From assembly GCA_017546125.1 (NCBI GenBank), contig JAFYXO010000028.1, positions 49,206 to 113,205 on the forward strand: a stretch of DNA of 64,000 bases, given 5' to 3'. A model generated the notes under the pieces. The model saw only the letters and a list, made by a program, of their open reading frames with translations, was not told where the DNA came from and made no database searches. This DNA comes from Bacteroidales bacterium (GTDB lineage Bacteria > Bacteroidota > Bacteroidia > Bacteroidales > UBA932). Below are positions 8,690 to 18,386 of the stretch, piece by piece (within the stretch, counting starts at the first letter, position 1; every line of letters starts with the position of its first letter). A program made the position numbers and the translations under genes.

Positions 8690-10027
8690 TTACTTCAAGA
8701 TATTGACCTCGGCCACCATTCTGGTCGAGGTTTTTATTTTGTATCTGTCATCGATTCTCACCCCAGGAAGACAGACAATATCCTCACCACACAGAAGGAG
8801 AGGCTGGGTCTCTTTGGCCCTCTTGTCCATCTTGGCATCCTTAAAGAAATCGCTCAATTTTTTGAATCCGGTCATACCGAAAGGTCTGAACCTGTCCCCT
8901 TTCTGCCACCCTCTGCACACCAGTGGAAGTTCGATGGAGTCTGCAGAAAAATAGAGGGTACCATCTTTTGGAAACGGATGAAACTCTTCAGTTTTCTCGA
9001 TAAATCTGATTTCAAAGGTCACCTCACCAAAGGTATATACTCCAGGAGAATCTATGGAAAATGTCTCTCCATTCGCCCTCTCCAGCAGATAAACCTTCAA
9101 TTCACCCCTATCCACAAGAAGCTCATACCCGGCACTGCTGAACACCTTGCCGCTCTGGCCACCCATAGCACCCTTGATATCTGATATCTGCGAGGCATTG
9201 AACCCCTTCTCCCCAAGAATTCTGTGCAGCCAGTACTCCTGATGTTTCTCCCTCATCAAAAGGGGAACGTCGACAATCAGACATCCATTCTCCTCACGGC
9301 ACAAAACATCCCTTTTGGCCTCATAGAGTTCATCCAGCACCTCTTCTGCCTGGATAAAATAGGAGCTCGTCCTGCTTATTGTCTTCAAAAAAGACGGATT
9401 TATCTTCTTGATCTCCGGAAAAATGATATTCCTGACCCTGTTTCTGGAGTAGTGCGACTCAAAATTGGTCTTATCATCCCTATATGGGACATTATTCTTC
9501 GACACATATTCTACAATATCCTCTCTGGAGACACTTATAAGGGGTCTTATCACCTTTCCGTTCACCTTTCTGATTCCGGCAAGTCCCTTCACCCCTGTAC
9601 CTCTGATAAGGTTCAGGAGGAGTGTCTCGGCACTGTCGTCCATATTGTGGGCTATGGCAATATAATCGTAATTGTGCTCTTCGAGCAATTGGTAAAACCA
9701 TCCGTATCTCAAATCGCGTGCGGCCATCTGTGTCGATATCGAGTGCTCAGCCGCATACCCTTCAGTATCGAACTCTATCGTATGGAAAGGGATACCCCTC
9801 TCCTCCGCCCAGTCCCTTACCAGGGCCTGATCCAGATCACAATCACCCTCTCTGAGTTTGAAATTGACCGTCGCTATACCGAACTGAAGATCAAGTTCGC
9901 TGGCAAGGAAGAGGCTCGCCATACACATTGAATCAATACCTCCACTAACGGCCAAAAGAAACCTCTTTCCTTCCACTCCTTCGGGAAGAAAAGAGGTTAT
10001 ATTTTTATTGAACTCAGAGAGAATCAT
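8690..10027 (-). CDS. tilS: tRNA(Ile)-lysidine synthase TilS
   Basis: 445 residues. The N-terminal PP-loop ATPase has SGGIDS at 28-33, followed by the family motifs HNMDDSAET and RNRVRN, then the TilS substrate-binding and C-terminal domains (KKLSDFFKDAKMD near 390). It ligates lysine to C34 of the AUA-reading tRNA-Ile using ATP, and is essential where that tRNA exists. Length is normal. The start lies 2 bp after the DUF3078 stop, as the last gene of proS-unknown-DUF3078-tilS. The 3' end converges on sppA with 10 bp between the stops. Confidence 0.95.
   Translation of the reverse strand: MILSEFNKNITSFLPEGVEGKRFLLAVSGGIDSMCMASLFLASELDLQFGIATVNFKLREGDCDLDQALVRDWAEERGIPFHTIEFDTEGYAAEHSISTQMAARDLRYGWFYQLLEEHNYDYIAIAHNMDDSAETLLLNLIRGTGVKGLAGIRKVNGKVIRPLISVSREDIVEYVSKNNVPYRDDKTNFESHYSRNRVRNIIFPEIKKINPSFLKTISRTSSYFIQAEEVLDELYEAKRDVLCREENGCLIVDVPLLMREKHQEYWLHRILGEKGFNASQISDIKGAMGGQSGKVFSSAGYELLVDRGELKVYLLERANGETFSIDSPGVYTFGEVTFEIRFIEKTEEFHPFPKDGTLYFSADSIELPLVCRGWQKGDRFRPFGMTGFKKLSDFFKDAKMDKRAKETQPLLLCGEDIVCLPGVRIDDRYKIKTSTRMVAEVNILK
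8706..8740 (+). terminator. Rho-independent terminator of sppA, inside the 3' end of tilS
   Basis: ACCTCGGCCA (8706-8715) pairs with TGGTCGAGGT (8722-8731) with one G-T pair, and is followed by a T-rich run. It lies within the last codons of the convergent tilS gene, so it is both terminator and coding sequence. Confidence 0.8.
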
Positions 10028-10029
10028 TA

Positions 10030-11043
10030 CTATTTCTTCTGGTAGTTACCAAAAGTATAGGTAAAGCTCAAGCTGAATGCCTCTTTGAACTGCACTTTAG
10101 GTTTGCCTGGTGCATCAGGATCATCAGGATCTGCAAAAAGGATATTTTCGTCGTAGATAAGGTTTGTACGAAGGTTTGCAGAGAAGAATCTGTTGATCTT
10201 GAAATCAAGATTCAAATCCCAATACACTTGTGGTGCCAATTTTGGAGACAAATAGTCGTAGAATAGTGTCACCATTGTACCCACAGTGATGTTTTTGAAA
10301 CCTTTCTTGTACTCAGCTTTCAACTGCGCACCAAGCTCAGTTCTGACAGCTTTGGTCATATCATCCTTTGATGCATCCCAACCATATTTGCTTCTAAGCT
10401 GTTCGACACCTACCACCACCATGTTTCCGGTAAGGGGTGCGATGTTGAATGAAAGGGTTGATGCTGGCTTCCAGTCCACACCGAGACCGAGTGAAATGTT
10501 ACCCGGAGCCATGAAACTTGAGATCAGCTCATCCTTGTCTTTGGTAGCACCATAGTTATAACCTTTAGCAAACTGTGTTCTGAAAGTAAACACTGCTGAA
10601 GCATAAAGTTTGTTGGCAACGCCATAACCCCATTTGCTATCCAACTGGATCCTATCATCACTCTTCTTGAAACGCTCACCCTCACCGATAGGGTTAACAA
10701 AGCCGTACGCCAGGTTCACTCTGTTCTCCCAGATCATAAGGCCTTTTTTGTAGTTTGCGTGAGCATCTATATATGCGTTCATAGCCACCGATCCTACACC
10801 ACCACTTGCCCAGTTTGTAAGAGAGACTTGTGAGAATCCCAACTGGTTCATGATACCGTTTGTCCAATATTTTGGAGGTTCCACCTCTGCATATTGAATC
10901 TCAGGCACCTCCACATTGGAAGCCACTATCAGACACATCTCCTGTGCACTTGTAAGCTCCTTCTCCTGTGCATAAGTACGATTTGAAAGAAATGTAGCTG
11001 ACAATAGAGCTACTGCTGCCAAAAACAAAACCTTAATTTTCAT
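10030..11043 (-). CDS. DUF3078 outer-membrane protein
   Basis: 337 residues with a signal peptide (about 1-25) and the DUF3078 signature LGFSQVSLTNWASGGVGS, followed by amphipathic beta strands and a C-terminal FSLSFTYTFGNYQKK typical of barrel ends. The family is restricted to Bacteroidota and is thought to be an outer-membrane barrel of unknown function. Its start overlaps the end of the upstream gene by 11 bp and its stop is 2 bp before tilS, so translation is probably coupled. No enzymatic motif is visible. Confidence 0.85.
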   Translation of the reverse strand: MKIKVLFLAAVALLSATFLSNRTYAQEKELTSAQEMCLIVASNVEVPEIQYAEVEPPKYWTNGIMNQLGFSQVSLTNWASGGVGSVAMNAYIDAHANYKKGLMIWENRVNLAYGFVNPIGEGERFKKSDDRIQLDSKWGYGVANKLYASAVFTFRTQFAKGYNYGATKDKDELISSFMAPGNISLGLGVDWKPASTLSFNIAPLTGNMVVVGVEQLRSKYGWDASKDDMTKAVRTELGAQLKAEYKKGFKNITVGTMVTLFYDYLSPKLAPQVYWDLNLDFKINRFFSANLRTNLIYDENILFADPDDPDAPGKPKVQFKEAFSLSFTYTFGNYQKK

Positions 11044-11728
11044 CGTTATTACTGTTTAATACATCATCTGAATTATATTGGTACCCCATACGCTTGGCTG
11101 TTCTCATCTTCGCAGACTCGATCTTGGCATTGATCTGATCGACACTTACCACCTTGACAACATCAAATGGTGGCACCAAAAGGTCAAATGAGAGTGAGTA
11201 CATCACAGCGCTCTGAACGATAGTGGCCAACGCCTCGCTATCCAGGGTATATTTTCCGAAGGTCGAAGTGGCCTGTTTCTTCTGTCTCTTGCCCTCAACC
11301 AGGAAATGCTTGTCTTTATTGACGAAGATTCTGGCCACCAGGTAACCCAAATCCTCCTCCCTATTGTACTTCATCGAATCGGACAGGAAGTTGTAGACAC
11401 TTATCACACCACAGTAAGCCCTCTTGGGATCCTCTTTCACATAAGGGTTCTTCCAGATGGCATGGTCCCTGTCAAACTGGAACACATCTGTATGCATGCT
11501 GAAGATAAGAACGTCATCGGCGAATTTCAATTCTGCCTCAAAACGACCTCTGTCACGATACTCAATTCTCACTCTCCTGCTGCATTGCCCCTCTATCATG
11601 TCGTTCAAGTCATTGCTGATCTCACTCAGAACATCCTTCAACTGATTGAAGATATCCAGGCACTGTTCATAGACAGTAGCTTTCAATTGAGCCTTATCCT
11701 TAAGCTCCGATACGATTAAGTCCAACAT
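11033..11728 (-). CDS. Conserved cytoplasmic protein of unknown function
   Basis: 231 residues from ATG at 11728, one base after the proS stop; an ATG at 11746 would add six residues (MQEHTN) but overlap proS, so the later start is preferred. No signal peptide or membrane segment is visible. The N-terminal third is helical and acidic (LKDVLSEISNDLNDMI), the middle has RIEYRDRGRFEAELKF and a probable beta region, and the C-terminus is basic then acidic (NSNNDEN). No known domain is recognised. Its place between proS and the DUF3078 barrel gene, with overlaps on both sides, suggests tight co-expression. Confidence 0.75.
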   Translation of the reverse strand: MLDLIVSELKDKAQLKATVYEQCLDIFNQLKDVLSEISNDLNDMIEGQCSRRVRIEYRDRGRFEAELKFADDVLIFSMHTDVFQFDRDHAIWKNPYVKEDPKRAYCGVISVYNFLSDSMKYNREEDLGYLVARIFVNKDKHFLVEGKRQKKQATSTFGKYTLDSEALATIVQSAVMYSLSFDLLVPPFDVVKVVSVDQINAKIESAKMRTAKRMGYQYNSDDVLNSNNDEN

Positions 11729-11729
11729 A

Positions 11730-13208
11730 TTAGTATGCTCTTGCAAAAATTACTCTTTGTTTTGAAGGTTTGCCCGAGTACACACAAGTACCCTCCTCGA
11801 TCTCAACATGTGAATCAAGAGGAATACATCTGATGGTAGCTTTGGTCTCCTCCTTGATCTTAGCTTCGGTCTCAGCTGTACCGTCCCAGTGACATAGCAG
11901 GAAGCCACCTTCCTCGATCTTCTCTTTGAACTCTTCCCAAGTATCCACTTTCACAGTGTGCTCCTCTCTGAAGTTCAAAGCCTTCGCATAGATATTCTTT
12001 TGGATCTCGTCCAACAGATTCTTGATATATTCAGCGATACCCTCCCTTGCAACAGAAGATTTTTCGCAAGTATCACGACGGGCAATCTCCACCACACCGT
12101 TTTCAAGATCGCGTTTACCCATCACCACACGTACAGGAACACCTTTAAGCTCCCATTCTGCGAATTTGAAACCTGAACGTACATTGTCCCTGTCATCAAT
12201 CTTGACAGAGATGCCGTAAGGCTTAAGTTCGTTTTTGATCTCTTCCATCTTCTCCACCATCATCTTCAACTCCTCTTCCCCCTTGTAGATAGGGACCATT
12301 ACCACCTGAATAGGTGCAAGTGCTGGTGGAAGAACCAAACCGTTGTTATCACTGTGAGCCATAATCAAGGCACCCATCAAACGGGTAGAAACACCCCATG
12401 AGGTAGCCCAAACATAATCAAGTTTACCCTCTTTGTTTGCAAACTGAACATCGAATGCTTTTGCGAAGTTCTGGCCCAAGAAGTGCGAGGTACCTGCTTG
12501 TAGAGCCTTTCCATCCTGCATCATTGCCTCGATACAAAGTGTATCAATGGCACCGGCAAATCTCTCTGATTCAGTCTTCTTACCTACCACTACTGGCAGT
12601 GCCATATAGTTACGTGCGAAATCTGCATACACGTTCACCATCTTTTCTGTCTCTTCAATAGCCTCTTGAGCTGTAGCATGGGCAGTGTGACCCTCTTGCC
12701 ACAAGAACTCCGCTGTTCTTAGGAAAAGTCTGGTACGCATCTCCCATCTTACCACGTTTGCCCATTGGTTGCAAAGGATAGGGAGATCCCTGTAAGATTT
12801 GATCCAGTTTCTGTATGTATTCCAGATAATGGTCTCTGAGGTCGGACGAACGATAAGTTCCTCTTCAAGTTTAGCCTCCGGATCCACGATCACACCCGAA
12901 CCGTCAGGGTTATTTTTAAGTCTGTGGTGAGTTACCACTGCGCACTCCTTGGCAAAACCCTCAACATGGTCTGCCTCCTTGCTCAAAAACGATTTTGGGA
13001 TAAATAGCGGGAAATAGGCATTCTGGTGCCCTGTCTCTTTGAACATTGTATCCAACTGATGCTGGATTTTCTCCCATATTGCGTAGCCGTATGGCTTGAT
13101 TACCATACAACCTCTGACTGCTGAATTCTCTGCAAGGTCTGCTTTTACGACCAAGTTGTTGTACCACAATGAGTAGTTCTCTTCTCTACTTGTTACCTCT
13201 TTAGCCAT
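11730..13208 (-). CDS. proS: Prolyl-tRNA synthetase, short archaeal/eukaryal-like type
   Basis: 492 residues, class II synthetase that charges tRNA-Pro. Motif 2 is seen in [20 protein letters not shown] and motif 3 in [17 protein letters not shown]. There is no editing insertion; the anticodon-binding domain ([11 protein letters not shown] onward) and the C-terminal zinc-like domain ending in ARAY are present. This length and layout are those of the ProS type 3 form used by Bacteroidota. It is the first gene of the proS-unknown-DUF3078-tilS operon. A -7 box TACTTTTG lies on the minus strand at 13271-13278. Confidence 0.96.
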   Translation of the reverse strand: MAKEVTSREENYSLWYNNLVVKADLAENSAVRGCMVIKPYGYAIWEKIQHQLDTMFKETGHQNAYFPLFIPKSFLSKEADHVEGFAKECAVVTHHRLKNNPDGSGVIVDPEAKLEEELIVRPTSETIIWNTYRNWIKSYRDLPILCNQWANVVRWEMRTRLFLRTAEFLWQEGHTAHATAQEAIEETEKMVNVYADFARNYMALPVVVGKKTESERFAGAIDTLCIEAMMQDGKALQAGTSHFLGQNFAKAFDVQFANKEGKLDYVWATSWGVSTRLMGALIMAHSDNNGLVLPPALAPIQVVMVPIYKGEEELKMMVEKMEEIKNELKPYGISVKIDDRDNVRSGFKFAEWELKGVPVRVVMGKRDLENGVVEIARRDTCEKSSVAREGIAEYIKNLLDEIQKNIYAKALNFREEHTVKVDTWEEFKEKIEEGGFLLCHWDGTAETEAKIKEETKATIRCIPLDSHVEIEEGTCVYSGKPSKQRVIFARAY

Positions 13209-13308
13209 TGTAAATTTTTTTAATGGTATGTTTTTTGTTATTTTTGTATCGTATTATGCGTAGTAAGGCGCAAAAGTACGAATAATTAATCAATAACGAG
13301 TGTGAGTT

Positions 13309-14406
13309 ATGAAAAATTTTTCTCTTTATATAGTGCTATTAAGCACCTTAATCCTAACCTCTTGCGGCACAAGTGCTTCATATACCTCAAGTGCCCCTTT
13401 TGAGGATGGGATATACTACACCCCGGACAAGGCATCCATTGACGCAGCCGTATCTGCAGAACAGAAGCAGATAGCCGCCCTCACAGAGGAGACAAAAGCC
13501 AAGAAAGTCTGCACCGAAGCTGTGGACACTATCGTTTTGGGAGAGACATCCAAGGATATTACCCTCCCTCTCGAACTCGATAAAAGCTACGTCGTGCTTC
13601 TTGAAGGGGAGACATACGAAGAGAGATTCAAGAAATTCGAAGATGAGGAGGATTACACATTCTCCATCAATTTTGAAATGGGTTATGGTGCTGGCTACGG
13701 ATACTATTATCCCTGGTACACCCATGCATACTACAGACCGGCCCATTACTATTACGGATGGTACAATCCATGGTATGAACCCTGGTATGACCCATGGTAC
13801 AGCCCCTGGTACTATCCATCTTACTACCCTTACTACGGTCCATCATACTACTACGGATGGTACGACCCATGGTATTATCCGGGATTTTATCCGGGCTACT
13901 ACCCAATGTACCCACACACCTATCCTATCGGGGGCATCACCACAAATGATGTAATCCACGGAAGAAGGGATCTCACCAGAAACAGCAATACCGGTGTTGC
14001 CCAGATCTCAGGTGGGAACCGCCACAACAGAACTACCACCGCCGCACCTGCCACAAGTGTAAACCAGATCAGAGGAAGAGAGTTGAACAGAAGTGGAGCA
14101 CCAAGCGTCAAGGGTGACAACACCGGCACCGTAACAGGAAATAATGGCACCATCCCTACAAGAAACGGAGTACGCAACAATTACAGAGCCTCTTCGAGCC
14201 AGAATAACAGAAAGGAGCAGACAGCTTCAGGAAGAGACAATGGCAGAGCTACCTACCAATACAACAATAACGCTACTCAAAGCACCGGTGCAAGCAGCAA
14301 CTACAACCAGAGCAGAAGCAACTATCAGAGCGGCTACTCGGGAGGTGGCTCAAGATCGACCGGCTCATCATCAGGCAGCAGCTACAGGACAGGCGGCAGA
14401 AGATAA
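13309..14406 (+). CDS. Tyr/Trp/Pro-rich surface lipoprotein
   Basis: 365 residues. The lipobox LILTSC places a lipidated Cys at residue 19. Residues about 125-205 are a low-complexity block of Tyr, Trp and Pro with repeated PWY units, and the C-terminal third is rich in Asn, Gly, Ser, Thr and Arg ending in GGRR. Bacteroidota relatives carry the misleading name vitellogenin II; no function is known. The block is encoded by imperfect 12-bp repeats. It is 18 bp upstream of the FadL-like gene, probably in one transcript. A role on the cell surface is inferred only from the lipobox and composition. Confidence 0.75.
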   Translation: MKNFSLYIVLLSTLILTSCGTSASYTSSAPFEDGIYYTPDKASIDAAVSAEQKQIAALTEETKAKKVCTEAVDTIVLGETSKDITLPLELDKSYVVLLEGETYEERFKKFEDEEDYTFSINFEMGYGAGYGYYYPWYTHAYYRPAHYYYGWYNPWYEPWYDPWYSPWYYPSYYPYYGPSYYYGWYDPWYYPGFYPGYYPMYPHTYPIGGITTNDVIHGRRDLTRNSNTGVAQISGGNRHNRTTTAAPATSVNQIRGRELNRSGAPSVKGDNTGTVTGNNGTIPTRNGVRNNYRASSSQNNRKEQTASGRDNGRATYQYNNNATQSTGASSNYNQSRSNYQSGYSGGGSRSTGSSSGSSYRTGGRR

Positions 14407-14424
14407 TCACAAAAACAGAGAGCA

Positions 14425-15993
14425 ATGAGAACAATCAGGATATACACAATACTTATTGCAATGGCACTTTCAGCCACAACTGCATTTGGCCAGACCATGT
14501 ACGATGCAATAAGGTTTTCAAACAACGACTACGAAGGCACTGCCCGCAGTATGGCTATGGGTAACGCATTCACCGCTCTTGGAGGGGATTTGGGTGCGAT
14601 CACCATCAACCCAGCATCATCGGGCGTCTACAGATACGACGAGTTTGTCATCACACCATCACTGACATTTACCACAGACAAAAGCGAATATGCAGGTACA
14701 ACCACTAACTCACATCGCACCCGCTTTGGTCTCTCCAATGTCGGAGGAGTTGCCACATTCAACACCGGCAGAAATACCGGACTTATAAATTTCAACTTTG
14801 CAGTGGTTGCCAACCAGACAGCCAATTTCACCTCACGCACAGAGGTAAGAGGGCAACAAAGCAGCCACAGTAAGCTTGCGAGCATGGCAAAATTAATGAC
14901 AGACTACGGGGTGGATTCAAAAGGTCTGACAATGACTTCAGAGAATCCGAATGCCCCATTCTACGGATCAAACGCCCTTTGGGAAGAGGTTTTGGCATGG
15001 AACACAGCATTGGTTGAGACTATCTATGACGACTACACATACATCGGATCTACTGAGAATATCGTCAACCAGAACGGGGAAGAGTACATCGTGATTGGGG
15101 GACCTCTTAACCAGTCCTTCTTCCAGGAGACCACCGGCTACAAGCAGGATATCACCATGAACCTCGGCGGAAACATCTCCCACAAATTCTACTTCGGCGT
15201 CAATATGACACTCCAAAGCATCTGGTACCACAAATATCAGGCTTTGGCGGAAGAGGCGGTCGACAAAGCCGACTTCCAGACAGAGTTCGAGAGATTCAAA
15301 CACCAATACACACAGACAATCAGCGGCTTGGGCTTCAATATGAAAGCCGGTGTAATATACAGACCGTTTGCAGGTCTGAGACTTGGAGCCACCATCTCTA
15401 CCCCTACCTGGACAAAATATATGGACAAGAACCAGGAGAAGATGGAGTCAAAAGTATACAATGAATACTATCAGGCAGAGTCCCCATACAACTCATACGA
15501 ATACAAAATCACATCTCCACTCAGATGGAGCGTGGGTGCCGCATATACATTTGGCAATTTCGGTCTGATAAGTGTGGACTATGAGAGCGTAAACTATGGA
15601 GCCATCAGATTCCAGACCTCATCCGATATGTATTTGGAGGATATCGAATATTTTGAAGGTGAGAACGGGGCAATGGCAAAATATTTCAGAAGGGTCAACA
15701 ATGTGAGGGTAGGAGCTGAGATCAAACCTGTATCACAACTCTCAATCCGTGCCGGATACAATTTCATGGACACATACGAAGAGGGTTTTGACGGCGAGAT
15801 ACACTACGCCACTGCCGGTATAGGATATTTATTCAAAAATGGATTCTTCCTCGATGCCGCTTATCGCCAACAATGCAATAAAACAGCAGAGAATTATACT
15901 CTATATGACTCATCATATACTGGCCAACAAGCTATGACCAGTTCACAATACGGCAAGTCACAACTGTTGCTTACACTTGGATTCAAATTTTAA
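14425..15993 (+). CDS. OmpP1/FadL-type outer-membrane transporter
   Basis: 522 residues. A signal peptide ends at AFG near residue 22, followed by the FadL-like N-terminus (SARSMAMGNAF-like region, here GTARSMAMGNAFTALGGD with AITINPASSG) and a long beta-barrel ending in LLLTLGFKF. FadL proteins pass hydrophobic compounds through the outer membrane; Bacteroidota homologues are often labelled hemin receptor without evidence. It follows the Tyr-rich lipoprotein by 18 bp and converges with wbqC, whose stop overlaps its last 11 bp. Confidence 0.85.
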   Translation: MRTIRIYTILIAMALSATTAFGQTMYDAIRFSNNDYEGTARSMAMGNAFTALGGDLGAITINPASSGVYRYDEFVITPSLTFTTDKSEYAGTTTNSHRTRFGLSNVGGVATFNTGRNTGLINFNFAVVANQTANFTSRTEVRGQQSSHSKLASMAKLMTDYGVDSKGLTMTSENPNAPFYGSNALWEEVLAWNTALVETIYDDYTYIGSTENIVNQNGEEYIVIGGPLNQSFFQETTGYKQDITMNLGGNISHKFYFGVNMTLQSIWYHKYQALAEEAVDKADFQTEFERFKHQYTQTISGLGFNMKAGVIYRPFAGLRLGATISTPTWTKYMDKNQEKMESKVYNEYYQAESPYNSYEYKITSPLRWSVGAAYTFGNFGLISVDYESVNYGAIRFQTSSDMYLEDIEYFEGENGAMAKYFRRVNNVRVGAEIKPVSQLSIRAGYNFMDTYEEGFDGEIHYATAGIGYLFKNGFFLDAAYRQQCNKTAENYTLYDSSYTGQQAMTSSQYGKSQLLLTLGFKF

Positions 15994-16630
15994 GAAATCT
16001 GTATGCTTCAGGCCCTTCATTGAAAAGGAGATCGAGGGCCGATAATCCCGATATAAAACCATACTTTTGGGAGAACACCTGATAGTATGGTTTTTGTTTT
16101 ATATCCTCACCAAAAATGGGGCTCACTTTTTTAGGGTGGATACTCTCCCTGAAATCTGCAATCCCCTCGCCCAAAAGTAAAGATGGGACATAATCCTCAC
16201 TGAGTGAGAGATCTTTTCTGATCCCCAGATTCTCCAGCAGCACATCTGTCAATCTGCAGTTCAGATCGAAAAGGTACTTCTCCCCACTCTCCAGCACTTC
16301 GAAAATATCGTCTTGGTAATATTCGAAGAAAGGGGAGGACATATAGGCAGAGATCAGAGCCCTCTTGTGCTGCTGCAGCCACTTCTTCGAGTAGTCTATT
16401 TTCACCTCCCTGACCGGAGTATTGTTGCCGGATGTGACAACGGGGATTGTCAAAGACAATACCCCGTCACAAGCAAATATATTGCATCTGTTTCTATAAC
16501 TCTGTTTGGAATAGTTTTCACACTGCTCCAATACGACATTGCCGGAATTCGCGATAGCCACAAAGTAGTCTATCGGTGGAAAATATGCTGTACTAAGCAG
16601 CGCTGCAGTATCACTATTCGGCAGAAGCAT
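15983..16630 (-). CDS. WbqC family protein
   Basis: 215 residues from ATG at 16630; an upstream start at 16654 is possible but overlaps lpxA more. The N-terminus LSTAYFPPIDYF and the later YRNRCNIF and DYSKKWLQQHKRAL match the WbqC-like family, found in surface polysaccharide loci and in many Bacteroidota core genomes; its biochemical role is not settled. It overlaps the 3' end of lpxA by 17 bp, so it is the last gene of lpxD-lpxC-lpxA-wbqC and probably works in envelope glycolipid or polysaccharide synthesis. Confidence 0.8.
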   Translation of the reverse strand: MLLPNSDTAALLSTAYFPPIDYFVAIANSGNVVLEQCENYSKQSYRNRCNIFACDGVLSLTIPVVTSGNNTPVREVKIDYSKKWLQQHKRALISAYMSSPFFEYYQDDIFEVLESGEKYLFDLNCRLTDVLLENLGIRKDLSLSEDYVPSLLLGEGIADFRESIHPKKVSPIFGEDIKQKPYYQVFSQKYGFISGLSALDLLFNEGPEAYRFLKI

Positions 16631-17417
16631 CAAGTGAGATCGCTTTGATGACACCCCTCTTGGAGCCTCTGATAAAATTCAAAATAGTGTCTCTCTCCAC
16701 ACTTTGAGGGAAAGTCTGCTCCACTTTGTCACAGGCATCAGACCTGTTCAGCTTATCGTAGTATATCACTTTATAGATATTTCTGATATTCTCGATCTGC
16801 TCATTTGAGAAACCTCTTCTTTTAAGGCCTACAACATTTACACCTGCATAAACCAGAGGTTCACGACCAGCCAGAACATAAGGTGGAACATCTTTATGGA
16901 TAAGTGAACCTCCACCCACCATAGCATGTGCTCCGATATGGGAGAACTGGTGAGCCATTGTTCCACCACCAAGGATAGCCCATTCATCCACCTCTGTCTC
17001 ACCTGCAACACCTGTATAGCTGGTAAAAATCACATTATCTTTCAATGTACAGTCATGAGCCACATGGGTATAGGACATCAGAAGGACATTATTGCCCACT
17101 TTTGTAACACCTTTACCACTGGCTGCAGTACCACGATTGATGGTAGCGCACTCCCTGACAGTGGTATTGTCACCAATCTCCACATAAGAGACCTCATTTT
17201 CAAACTTAAGGTCCTGAGGGATGGCACCCACTACTGCACCGGGGAACACCTTACAGTTCTTCCCTATCTTCACATAGTCAAATATTATAGCATTGGGGCC
17301 AATCCATGAGCCCTCACCAATCTCAACATTTTCAGCTATATAAGCACCCGGACAAATCTCTACGTTATCTGCAATTTTAGCATTCGGGTGAACTGTAGCA
17401 AACTGTTTAACAATCAT
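16614..17417 (-). CDS. lpxA: UDP-N-acetylglucosamine acyltransferase LpxA
   Basis: 267 residues of left-handed beta-helix hexapeptide repeats (1-190) plus the C-terminal helical domain. The catalytic His is H121 in YTHVAHDC. It transfers a 3-hydroxyacyl chain from ACP to UDP-GlcNAc, the first step of lipid A synthesis, in the cytoplasm. The start is 3 bp after the lpxC stop. The order lpxD-lpxC-lpxA is that usual in Bacteroidota. Confidence 0.97.
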   Translation of the reverse strand: MIVKQFATVHPNAKIADNVEICPGAYIAENVEIGEGSWIGPNAIIFDYVKIGKNCKVFPGAVVGAIPQDLKFENEVSYVEIGDNTTVRECATINRGTAASGKGVTKVGNNVLLMSYTHVAHDCTLKDNVIFTSYTGVAGETEVDEWAILGGGTMAHQFSHIGAHAMVGGGSLIHKDVPPYVLAGREPLVYAGVNVVGLKRRGFSNEQIENIRNIYKVIYYDKLNRSDACDKVEQTFPQSVERDTILNFIRGSKRGVIKAISLDASAE

Positions 17418-17420
17418 ATC

Positions 17421-18344
17421 TTATAACTCTTTTTTCGCTGTTTTTCTAATAATTCTCGCCATTTGGGTATTTATCTTATGACCCGATTTCACTGCAATAA
17501 CCTTGCCTTTCAGTCTGTATCCGATCAAAGAAAAGTCACCCAATACATCCAAAAGTTTGTGACGGGCACACTCATTCCCAAATCTCAAATCGACATTGTT
17601 CAAATAACCTGTAGAAACTCTCTTCACACTGGTCACACCCAAAAGTGATGAGATCTTGTCCAGTTCCTCCTGAGGCACCTCATTTTCCGCTATCACGATA
17701 GCGTTTTCAAGATCACCACCTTTGATCAGGTTATGTTTGAAAAGGAATTCAAGCTCATGGAAGAAGCAGAATGTCCTGCAAGGGGCAATTTCAGAAGCAT
17801 AGTCTGTAATACCGGAAGAGTAGTGGGCAGTCTGCACACCAAGGACTTTGGAATTATAGTCGATAGTCAGATCTATTTCATAGTTCTCACTTGGCAGAAG
17901 GGTCAGTTCAGAACCTGTCTGCTCATCTTTGAATGAGATTTTTTCCTTTACCTCATAATACTTGCGGGGAGCATCCTGCGCTTGAAGACCATCTGGGAGA
18001 ATCGCCTCCACGAAAGGTTTGGCGCTTCCATCCATAATCGGAGCTTCAGGTGCATCCAGATATATGTAAGCATTGTCAACTCCCAATCCTACGAAAGTGG
18101 ACAATACGTGTTCAATTGTCGAAACGCTCGCCTCTCCATTCTGCAAAGTGGTACCCCTCTGTGTCTGGGTCACATAATCCACCAGCGCCGCCACTTTGGC
18201 ATCAGGGCCTATATCTGTCCTCACGAATACAACACCTGTATCAGCAGGGGCAGGAGCCAAAGTCATATTGACCTTCAGTCCGGTATGGAGCCCTTTGCCC
18301 TCAAATTTGTATTCTCTCTTTAATGTCTTCTGCAAATCTTTCAT
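17421..18344 (-). CDS. lpxC: UDP-3-O-acyl-GlcNAc deacetylase LpxC, single-domain form
   Basis: 307 residues from ATG at 18344; a TTG three codons earlier is less likely. The zinc ligands are H79 (STIEHVLS), H262 and D266 (RHKLLD), with H289 in SGHKINT as the second active-site His. It performs the committed step of lipid A synthesis. In most Bacteroidota LpxC is fused to FabZ in a protein of about 460 residues; here it ends at residue 307, right after the LpxC fold, and lpxA starts 3 bp later, so no FabZ part is present at this locus. The enzyme itself looks complete. Confidence 0.96.
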   Translation of the reverse strand: MKDLQKTLKREYKFEGKGLHTGLKVNMTLAPAPADTGVVFVRTDIGPDAKVAALVDYVTQTQRGTTLQNGEASVSTIEHVLSTFVGLGVDNAYIYLDAPEAPIMDGSAKPFVEAILPDGLQAQDAPRKYYEVKEKISFKDEQTGSELTLLPSENYEIDLTIDYNSKVLGVQTAHYSSGITDYASEIAPCRTFCFFHELEFLFKHNLIKGGDLENAIVIAENEVPQEELDKISSLLGVTSVKRVSTGYLNNVDLRFGNECARHKLLDVLGDFSLIGYRLKGKVIAVKSGHKINTQMARIIRKTAKKEL

Positions 18345-18386
18345 AATCCGCAAAGATATTAAAATTTTATCAGAACAAGCCTACTC

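Noticed and set aside
9224..9931. 235-codon plus-strand frame within tilS
   Set aside because: Lies entirely antisense to a well-supported gene with intact motifs and shows no family features.
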